Source: Manduca sexta
Taxonomy: Eukaryota; Arthropoda; Insecta; Lepidoptera; Sphingidae
DNA: 64,000 bases
Direction: 5' to 3'
NCBI RefSeq assembly: GCF_014839805.1
Contig: NC_051118.1
Coordinates: 10,842,391-10,906,390, forward strand
Shown: positions 55,551 to 64,000 of the stretch, in pieces
Numbering within the stretch: position 1 is the first letter of the stretch
Layout: each line of letters begins with the position of its first letter
Translations under genes and position numbers: made by a program
The notes under the pieces: generated by a model
Database searches by the model: none
Told to the model about the DNA's origin: nothing
What the model saw: the letters and a program-made list of their open reading frames with translations, nothing else

Positions 55551-56962
55551 TAATGCCATATTGATTGATATATAAAATTAAATCAATATTGTAGCGTTAT
55601 ATGAGGATTACATGGTAGCGTTTTTTGTGGTTCGAAAAAATACGTGTTTATTTTGTCTATACATTGTTTCATTTAATTACAGTCTTCCCTAAAAAATAAT
55701 GGTACAGTGTATATTTTTCAATTCGTAAAAACTTTTCTATGCGTTTTTGTAGATTAATGGATCGTGAAAACTAAATTTTATCGTATTTAAAACGGACCTG
55801 AACTAGCATTTCGTACAAAATATATGGAGAAAGGTTTAGCATTTTAGACTTCAAAACTACCTTATCTTATTTTTTTAAAGACCAGGATCGACTATATCGT
55901 CAAAACAATGCCTAAATATTCAATTTACTTACTGACATTTTTTTTCCAAATCTATTAGCACAGATACAACCTTTAGAAACTTATGGACAGTCTCAAACGT
56001 CGTTTTCTCGTAGCTACTGCGGTTAAGCTCTTACTACCTGTCTCAAAAACCGACCCTGTATATTTCTGTTTAATAAAATAGAAGCAATACATGCAAAAAA
56101 CTCGAATCATGAAACACTGCCCGATACTAGACTAAGGCAATTCCACATTTCCGAAAAAATTCTACCGAACAGTAAACGATGGTAAAACGTCGGCATGTGT
56201 AACGCATGCTATATGTAATCGGCTATTAATTTACTAGCTTAATTGCTTTTGGACAAGATTTGATAAATTAGTGAAGTATGATACTTGCTAATGAATGCAT
56301 TTTGAGATCATACATATTAAATATTGTTGGCATATTCAACACATTATTTTGGAATATTTTATATTTACAAATAGTTTCCCGTCATAAAAGTGTGGTTGAA
56401 GATTTATTTTAAACTTTTACTCAATAAACAATGTTAATTAGTATGTATTTCCGAAATTTTTGGTCTTATAGATATATATGATAATGATTATTTATCGTAT
56501 ACTCCATAATCAAACACTGAGTTTTAGTTTAAAATAAAAAAATGCATTCTTAATTCATAACTGTAGTCAAGGTTTAGTAAAGTTGGACGCTCCATCCGCA
56601 GTAGGAAGGGACTTGCCATTCGCAAACCCGGTTGTTCTGAGAAGCATTTTGTGTATCTAAAAGCCACAAAATTATAATTAACTTTTTACCATACAAAATT
56701 TTAGCAAGTGTTAATTTATCCGTGGATAATGCTACTCTATTTCCTAATCTATACCCTATATTTGGCTGTAGCTAGATTCCAATGACATATTAACTTCTTG
56801 TCACCGTTTCATCTTCTTGAAAGTCTTATGAAAAGTCTAAGTTGTGTGCAAGAAATATATTCCAGCAATCAGACTATCGCATTAATACATAGCATGAAAT
56901 TTAAATAGCAAATATTAAGATTTATTTCTTGGTAATGAAATATTAATAAAATTACTTCGACC
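55551..56962. other. Upstream flank of locus 8, no gene recognised
   Basis: A short frame MDSLKRRFLVATAVKLLL starts at 55983 but is broken by one missing base, while the copy at 61702 is open for 67 codons. I do not recognise it. The rest is AT-rich. Confidence 0.45.
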
Positions 56963-57462
56963 NNNNNNNNNNNNNNNNNNNNNNNNNNNNNNNNNNNNNN
57001 NNNNNNNNNNNNNNNNNNNNNNNNNNNNNNNNNNNNNNNNNNNNNNNNNNNNNNNNNNNNNNNNNNNNNNNNNNNNNNNNNNNNNNNNNNNNNNNNNNNN
57101 NNNNNNNNNNNNNNNNNNNNNNNNNNNNNNNNNNNNNNNNNNNNNNNNNNNNNNNNNNNNNNNNNNNNNNNNNNNNNNNNNNNNNNNNNNNNNNNNNNNN
57201 NNNNNNNNNNNNNNNNNNNNNNNNNNNNNNNNNNNNNNNNNNNNNNNNNNNNNNNNNNNNNNNNNNNNNNNNNNNNNNNNNNNNNNNNNNNNNNNNNNNN
57301 NNNNNNNNNNNNNNNNNNNNNNNNNNNNNNNNNNNNNNNNNNNNNNNNNNNNNNNNNNNNNNNNNNNNNNNNNNNNNNNNNNNNNNNNNNNNNNNNNNNN
57401 NNNNNNNNNNNNNNNNNNNNNNNNNNNNNNNNNNNNNNNNNNNNNNNNNNNNNNNNNNNNNN
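56963..57462. other. Assembly gap (500 N)
   Basis: 500 undetermined bases replacing the join between duplication copies C and D and the 5' part of the 30K gene at 57463. Confidence 0.98.
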
Positions 57463-57973
57463 ATCGTCAAGAATTACTTCCCACTCGAATTCAGGATGAT
57501 CTTCAGCCAGCTTTACCGTCAAGCTCATCAACAAAGAAATACAACATGGAGCTCAAAGTGGGACTCAAGACTGATTCCGACGGCGAAAGGACCGTGTATG
57601 GTGATAGCGGTGACGTTGGCAATAGGGCAGTCTGGAAATTCATGAATGTCGACGCATCGGACAAGAAAGTCTACTTTAAAATCTACAACCCTAGCGATAA
57701 CCAATTTCTGAAATCCGGAAATTCAGCTGATAGATTCGATGATCATCCGATTTACTCTTCTACTAGACTCCTGACACTTTCAGACACCAGTGGTATCTTG
57801 AGCCAGTGGTGTTTGATAACGAGATCCTGTTCTACGTAATCAACCGGCAGTACAGCCAGCCCCTGAAGCTGGCCCAATCCACGGACTCGGATGGTGACCG
57901 TCAGGCGTATGGCCACGGCGGAGATCCGTCTGGCGCTCCTGAACGCTTCGGATGGAAGATTGAACGTAGCTAA
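57463..57973 (+). pseudogene. 30K lipoprotein, 5'-missing and frameshifted (locus 9)
   Basis: It emerges from the gap at the codons for IVKNYFPLEF and is otherwise nearly identical to loci 4 and 7 (VVFDNE variant). It has extra bases at about 57513 (GCTTTACC), about 57535 (ACAAAGAAA) and about 57766 (ACTAGACTCCTG), so no single frame covers it, although its end and TAA at 57971 are intact. Three indels within 300 bp of a gap edge look like poor consensus sequence. The missing first ~87 codons and promoter presumably lie in the gap. Confidence 0.85.
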
Positions 57974-58011
57974 ACAATTCGATTATTTGGAAAAAAAATT
58001 AATTGAAATAA

Positions 58012-58359
58012 ATGGCTGATTCAAGCATTATTTCTACTTTATTATTACGTGGCACATCAGACACACCTATGTATGAGTTTTTTACTTATAGAAATCTACA
58101 TTTCACCCTAGTCACCTGTTGTTATTTAGCCACCACGGCCTCTAAACCCCAACAATCTCATAAGAAACTTAAATGGGCTGCAAGTCTAAAGCATAAGGAT
58201 TATTACTTTGGGTATAATTTGGGCATCCGTCTTCACCTAGACACATATGGATGTTTAGATCACGCTGAACGTATGATAAAATTACTACAGCTTTATTTGA
58301 TATTGCCAACATCTTTGTCCGCCTGGAAATGTTTTGCCGCGATCAAAAATAGTCTATAG
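58012..58359 (+). other. Unrecognised conserved open frame, copy 2
   Basis: Copy of the frame at 52395-52652, open for 115 codons from an ATG at 58012 in the 30K 3' flank. It reads KKLKWAASLKHKDYYFGYNL and continues to SAWKCFAAIKNSL. No recognised domain. Confidence 0.35.
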
Positions 58360-58470
58360 CACTCTGGAGTAATGTAGCTGCCTACTAATGAAAAAAAATC
58401 AATATCGGTTTGGTAGTTCCTGAGATCAGCGCGGTCAAACTAATTCTTCCGCTTTATGCATTAGCATGGA
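58345..58470 (-). mobile_element. Helitron remnant
   Basis: Duplicate of 52640-52780. Confidence 0.5.
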
Positions 58471-60200
58471 TACTATGATTATACTGTTTATGGTCAACAA
58501 TTAATCCAGTATAAGATTACCAAACTCGAAAGAAGGATGTGTTGTAACAAATAATTATAAAAAATACCAAAATCCTGATCCGGAATAAATTCAAAACAAA
58601 CATGAAGTGCGAAGTGCGCACTGAGGAGTGTGAGATTTGACATGAATAAATTTATACAGAGGAGTACAAAGAAATAAAATGTATGCACATTGTGTACTAC
58701 AAATATATTAATTTCGATAGTCTAATCTCGGTTAGATTTTAATTCTTTCATTGTTATATTTTGTTGCTAAAAACAAACAGCTTCATAACTTTAATGAAAA
58801 ATATGAAAATGTTGGTGTAAAGTGAAAACCTTACGTTCTATGAATTATGACTTAAATTTTCTACTTTAAATTAAAAATGTAAACAGGTGACTTTCGACTT
58901 CTAAGGAAGGTAAAAAATTCTCCAGACTCAACTTACATATTCATTCAAAAAACAGAGTCCTTCATGGGGGCTACTTTGGCTAAAATCAGTCTTAAAGACA
59001 GGAAGGTGGAAAACTCTTAAAATTTGACATGAGATTACAATTATTATTTTTGAAGTCTCATCATTTCTACGGTTTATTTGTTTGTTAACTTACGTAAATG
59101 ACTGCAAGAAAGCTATGAGTTAAACAATTGGCATATTTTTATGTTTAATTTAAGTTCATAGGGTTTTTTTAGTGTAGGCATCCCTGCAGTTTACACCGGG
59201 GGAGAGTTCCAAACGGGATTCCCTTTCAATTAGTGACTGTAGGTGCCCAGAGGCTAGTTGGAGGGAATATGGAGGAAGGACGGGACCTCCTTTAGGATGG
59301 GCGGAGAGGAAAAGAGGAAAAATGTTCGCGTGCCCTCATAGATCGCCAAGTTTTTCTGATTTTCAGGACTCTCATCGCAAAGTTTAACCTTTTGGATGAC
59401 TCCTATCAAATAGGTTTTAGTGCTATTTTTGTATTAAGTATATTAATAAAATATACTTTTTTCTCGTAATCTGCCTGATTATTGCCATCAATGAAACATT
59501 TACAACGGACGACCACTGGCGCAGTGACATTGCGAAGAATATTACTTTTTTTGGATGTTAAATTAGTCTAAATGATTTGTGGATATGTAGTAATAAAGGA
59601 TAAGATATTATAGATTAAAAAATCAAACCCGCCTTCAAAAATCACTAAAAACCAAAAAAATATTTAACGTTGCCTATATACTGGTTACCAATTCTTTACC
59701 AATTTCGGTACCTTATCATGAGACCAAATGGCAAACGCCCTTTCAAACATAAAAAGAATTTACCTTATTGTTAGGGTTGTACTTTCCATCATCAGCTTAG
59801 CTACATAAGATGATGATTATCATACGCAAGTACTTAATAAAATTTGCAACCAACGATGTGTGGGCCTAGAAAAAAAATTTAGAGGATTGTCCTCGATTTC
59901 TCCAGGATCCAATCTTCAAATCCTGACTTGGTGACTATGGGACCGCTTCAGACGTATTTACTTTCGAACAAAAAAATAATTTTGAAAATCTGTCGACAAT
60001 TGGCGGAGTAAACTCGTAACACACAAAAAAAAAACATACAGTCGAATTGAAAACCTCCTCCGTTTCTTAAATCGCTTAAAAAAGAGTAGTGATCTACTAT
60101 TTGATTCAGTTTAAAATAGGGAGAGATTCGACAGATTGGAGTAATAAAAAGATAGTAAAAATAATGCTTGAATCGAATGTTTATTTCAATTAAAATGTTT
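58471..60200. other. Spacer of copy D
   Basis: Same content as 52781-54480: AT-rich spacer, dispersed repeat at 59167-59350 and an AAACCGCCTT-family (here CAAACCCGCCTT) fragment at 59625-59715. Confidence 0.5.
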
Positions 60201-60218
60201 TCAAAATAATCGAATTGT

Positions 60219-60984
60219 TTAGCTACGTTCAATCTTCCATCCGAAGCGTTCAGGAGCGCCGGACGAATCTTCTCCGTGACTGTAAGCTTGGCGGTCGCCA
60301 TCCGAGTCCGTGGATTGGGCCAGCTTCAGGGGCTGGCTGTACTTCCGGTTGATGACGTAGAACAGAATCTCCTTATTGTACACCACTGGCTCAAGATACC
60401 ACTGATGTCTGTAAGTGTCAGAGTTAGTAGAAGTGTAAATCGGGTGGTCATTGTAAGCATCAGCTGAATTTCCGGTTTTCAGAAATTGGTTATCGCTAGG
60501 GTTGTAGATTTTTAAAGTAGACTTTCTTGTCCGATGCGTCGACATTCATGAATTGCCAGACTGCCCTATTGCCAACGTCACCGCTATCACCATACACGGT
60601 CCTTTCGCCGTCGGAATCAGTCTTGAGTCCTACTTTTAGCCGCATACCGAATTTCTTATTAAGGAGCTTGACGGTAAGCTGGCCGAAGATCATTCTAAAT
60701 TCGATCGGGAAGTCATTCTTTACGATGTCTTGGGCGTCGTGGTTCCACAGATAGTACGCGTAATACATAAGCTTCTGTTTGTCCTGGTTAAGCAGTTTGT
60801 CAACAGTTTTCGAGATGACTTTGCCTCTCTTCTCTTTCTCAAGTTCTTTACTCTGTGACAGAGCGGTGTCGTAGTCAGCAATGATCACACTTCTGTATAG
60901 ATGGTCGGCAGCTTCGTCGTCGGAGGCAGGAGCGGCTTGGCACGCGAGTGCCGCGACCATCAGGAACAGCGTTATCCGTAGCAT
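60219..60984 (-). pseudogene. 30K lipoprotein with single-base frameshift (locus 10)
   Basis: Duplicate of locus 8. One extra T in a T run (GATTTTTAAAG at about 60508-60514, against GATTTTAAAG) shifts the frame at KVYFK, after about 157 codons. The rest (IYNPSDNQFLKTG to SGAPERFGWKIERS) is intact in the next frame. With that base ignored the gene is complete, so an assembly or homopolymer error is likely. Near the C-terminus it has VVYNKEILFYVINRKYSQ where locus 8 has the locus 4-like VVLDNEILFYVINRQYSQ. ATG at 60984, acceptor 10 nt before it, 195-bp leader intron. Confidence 0.88.
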
Positions 60985-61189
60985 TGTGATGATCCTGAGA
61001 AATAAAATATATTAATAAGCTAGAATTTAACCAAACCCGTTCACTAACATGCTCAAAGAAGAGTGTTGCATTGACTCCGTATTAAAGTAAAAAAAGGGCA
61101 ACGGAAGATGTATTTATGAAGTAATATGGTTTCTTTATAATAAATCTACTTGTTATTACAATATATATTATTGTATTGTTTGTGCTCAC

Positions 61190-61275
61190 CTACAATGCAC
61201 CAACCTTAACGTTATAATAACTCGACAATTAATTTGCTCTTATATAGCTGGTTACTAATTTCTTTTATAATTTAG
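61190..61275 (-). promoter_or_regulatory. 30K promoter type II: TATA and leader exon
   Basis: Duplicate of 55464-55550: TATATAAG at 61246 and donor TGTAG|GTGAGC at 61190. Confidence 0.78.
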
Positions 61276-62960
61276 ATAATGCCATATTGATTGATATATA
61301 AAATTAAATCAATATTGTAGCGTTATATGAGGATTACATGGTAGCGTTTTTGTGGTTCGAAAAATACGTGTTTATTTTGTCTATACATTGTTTCATTTAA
61401 TTACAGTCTTCCCTAAAAATAATGGTACAGTGTATATTTTTCAATTCGTAAAAACTTTTCTATGCGTTTTTGTAGATTAATGGATCGTGAAAACTAAATT
61501 TTATCGTATTTAAAACGGACCTGAACTAGCATTTCGTACAAAATATATGGAGAAAGATTTAGCATTTTTAGACTTCAAAACTACCTTATTTTTTTAAAGA
61601 CCAGGATCGACTATATCGTCAAAACAATGCCTAAATATTCAATTTACTTACTGACATTTTTTTTCCAAATCTATTAGCACAGATACAACCTTTAGAAACT
61701 TATGGACAGTCTCAAACGTCGTTTTCTCGTAGCTACTGCGGTTAAGCTCTTACTATCCTGTCTCAAAAACCGACCCTGTATATTTCTGTTTAATAAAATA
61801 GAAGCAATACATGCAAAAAACTCGAATCATGAAACACTGCCCGATACTAGACTAAGGCAATTCCACATTTCCGAAAAAATTCTACCGAACAGTAAACGAT
61901 GGTAAAACGTCGGCATGTGTAACGCATGCTATATGTAATCGGCTATTAATTTACTAGCTTAATTGCTTTATGGACAAGATTTGATAAATTAGTGAAGTAT
62001 GATACTCGCTAATGAATGCATTTTGAGATCATACATATTAAATGTTGTTGGCATATTCAACACATTATTTTGGAATATTTTATATTTACAAATAGTTTCC
62101 CGTCATAAAGGTGTGGTTGAAGATTTATTTTAAACTTTTACTCAATAAACAATGTTAATTAGTATGTATTTCCGAAATTATTGGTCTTATAGACATATAT
62201 GATAAAGATTATTTATCGTATACTCCATAATCAAACACTGAGTTTTAGTTTAAAATAAAAAAATGCATTCTTAATTCATAATTGTAGTCAAGGTTTAGTA
62301 AAGTTGGACGCTCCATCCGCAGTAGGAAGCGACTTGCCATTCGCAAACCCGGTTGTTCTGAGAAGCATTTTGTGTATCTAAAAAGCCACAAAATTATAAT
62401 TAACTTTTTTACCATACAACATTTTAGCAAGTGTTAATTTATCCGTGGATAATGCTACTCTATTTCCTAATCTATACCCTATATTTGGCTGTAGCTAGAT
62501 TCCAATGACATATTAACTTCTTGTCACCGTTTCATCTTCTTGAAAGTCTTATGAAAAGTCTAAGTTGTGTGCAAGAAATATATTGCAGCAATCAGACTAT
62601 CGCATTAATACATAGCATGAAATTTAAATAGCAAATATTAAGATTTAATTCTTGGTAATGAAATATTAATAAAATTACTTCGACTATATAGTAAGTAGAA
62701 CAAGAATGGAACCGTTTTTCTTGGAGTTTCGAATTTACATCTACAATTGATATTGGTCAGTACTGTTGAAACATAATTTTGGCGGTCAGTAGACTGTTCT
62801 CTCTATTACGCGATAATTAAAAAACTACCATGTACTTTACTGTTGTTTTGGCTTCTGTTGCTCTAATAAAGATCGGCCATATTTTTTTTTTTTTCATTAT
62901 CTATAATGTACAGACATCGGCGTGTTACAATTTTATTATATGTATAAATACATAATATAA
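61276..62960. other. Upstream flank of locus 10, no gene recognised
   Basis: It includes a 67-codon open frame at 61702-61905 (MDSLKRRFLVATAVKLLLSC...) of unknown nature and otherwise AT-rich DNA. Unique sequence starts at 62685. Confidence 0.45.
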
Positions 62961-62961
62961 T

Positions 62962-63125
62962 ATCAGTCATGCAATATATACTACCCACTTTTGAGCACGG
63001 ACCTCCTCTACTACTGCGAGGGTTTAGGCCTCAGTCCACCACTATAGCTTAGTGTTGGCAGACTTGAAACACTTTCGATTATTTTTCTACAATTTTCTAG
63101 TATGTAGGTTTTTTCTCGATGTTTT
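62962..63125 (-). mobile_element. Highly diverged SINE family 1
   Basis: It retains ACGGACCTCCTCTACTACTG, GGTTTAGGCCTCAGTCCACC and a degraded body, on the minus strand. Confidence 0.6.
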
Positions 63126-63342
63126 TCTTAACCGTTTTTATGATCTCTGTCATATTAATTATTTATTTACTTTTCCCTACTGTGAATGTTCTTTTTAAAG
63201 CGATGGCGACAGAAGGCCCAATACGTCTATTAGGGCGCGTCCGTGTCTTTCCAATTACGGGCGTTCTAAACGAAGGATAGCTTTGTTAGCCATAAAGATA
63301 AAAGAGGCAAAGAAATCATATTTACCTATATGATTATTAAAA

Positions 63343-63525
63343 CAGGGGCCTTATTCTCTATCCCGCACGTTATTTTAACAGTGCGTAACGAGCACGTAAC
63401 ACAACGAATCATGTTTAGGACTATAGAAATTTGGCTTACAGAATACCATTCCACGCACATTTCTCGAAGATAACATGACACGGCCGCGTTACGCGTTTAC
63501 ACTACCATACAGAATAAGGGCCCTG
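63343..63525. mobile_element. MITE with CAGGGGCCTTATTCT / AGAATAAGGGCCCTG ends
   Basis: 183 bp with 15-bp near-perfect terminal inverted repeats, the most complete copy of the family at 29721 and 45410. The target duplication is not clear. Confidence 0.75.
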
Positions 63526-63754
63526 TCATACAATTAGAACATCCATAATGCAAAAAGACGGATGCCGCTACCTTAGACTGAATGGAGCTCCTTGACCATA
63601 CGAGCTTTTCGATCAGTTCTATTTGTAATGCTCCCTTATTTATGAAGAGCCTCGGTGACGAGTTTCTATTGCGTGCGCTGTTTGAAGGTTATACTGAGAT
63701 TTTCTACTGAATTACACACTGGAGTCTGGAATTTGTGCTCGGTATGGCGATAGC

Positions 63755-63838
63755 CTAATCCCTCTCAGTAGTAGAGGAGGCCCGTGCTCAGCAGTGGGCA
63801 AGTATATAATACAGGGCTGATATTATTATTATATTATT
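63755..63838 (+). mobile_element. SINE family 1, 3' end only
   Basis: CCTAATCCCTCTCAGTAGTA, GAGGAGGCCCGTGCTCAGCA and a (TTA)n tail, 5' truncated. Confidence 0.75.
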
Positions 63839-64000
63839 ATGGCGATAGACTCGCATTCTGTGACATCATAGAACGAAACACACATGGGAAAAGAGGTTGC
63901 GCTGGTTGCATCCCTGTCTCACCTCGGAGATTTAGCCTTGATTTGTGTTTGTTTGTTTTATTAAATTCAAGTGGCATCCCCAAACTGTTTTTGGTTTTCC

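Larger units (their letters stand above)
51759..56961. repeat. Second segmental duplication, copy C
   Basis: Collinear with 57463-62684 from inside the plus-strand 30K gene, through the minus-strand gene, to ATTACTTCGAC. The right end coincides with the edge of the N gap. Confidence 0.9.
57463..62684. repeat. Second segmental duplication, copy D
   Basis: Collinear with 51759-56961. Homology stops after ATTACTTCGAC at 62684, where unique sequence (TATATAGTAAG) begins. Confidence 0.9.

Noticed and set aside
56869..57534. Minus-strand frames across the second gap
   Set aside because: Again mostly N, and the readable end is the antisense of a 30K gene.

Overview
The window is nuclear DNA of a moth or butterfly (Lepidoptera). 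The evidence is an array of 30K low-molecular-weight lipoprotein genes, a family known essentially from Lepidoptera, and AT-rich intergenic DNA full of lepidopteran-type repeats: Helitrons running from TCTATAC to GCTAG, two tRNA-derived SINE families, MITEs and broken non-LTR retrotransposons. There are two 500-base runs of N (19996-20495 and 56963-57462), which are scaffold gaps. Layout: 1-2.75 kb is repeats. At 2.96-3.74 kb lies a broken 30K gene. A polyadenylated, retroposed fragment carrying a virus-type superfamily 1 RNA helicase (4016-5299) sits in its 3' flank, inside a 65-bp target-site duplication. From 5.4 to 12.4 kb I see only repeats and unassigned AT-rich DNA. At 12.5-19.3 kb, on the minus strand, are the 3' exons of eyes absent (eya): the Tyr-rich N-terminal exons and the whole C-terminal Eya phosphatase domain, with one exon carrying a frameshift. 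The most 5' eya exons are not in the window. From 23 kb on, the window is a 30K gene array built by nested segmental duplication. Block A (23056-36683) holds three 30K genes (minus, minus, plus). Block B (36684-52339) is a near-identical direct tandem copy of A, enlarged by Helitron insertions. Within each block the two minus-strand genes and their 3' flanks come from an older duplication. A later duplication produced 51759-56961 and 57463-62684, each with the end of a plus-strand 30K gene and a minus-strand 30K gene. In all there are ten 30K loci: six intact (25373, 31697, 35844, 47383, 51499 and 54492), three with small frameshifts that may be assembly errors (39002, 57463 and 60219), and one clear pseudogene (2962). 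The intact 30K genes share one architecture: a TATA box, a very short untranslated leader exon with a GT donor, one intron, and an acceptor 10 nt before the ATG. There are two promoter types, one for each gene lineage. The encoded proteins are secreted haemolymph or storage lipoproteins. The large copy number fits dosage expansion of an abundant larval or fat-body product, but that is inference. A surprise is a hitchhiking exon that looks like the first coding exon of IFT52 (an intraflagellar transport subunit), present four times because it lies inside the duplicated units.
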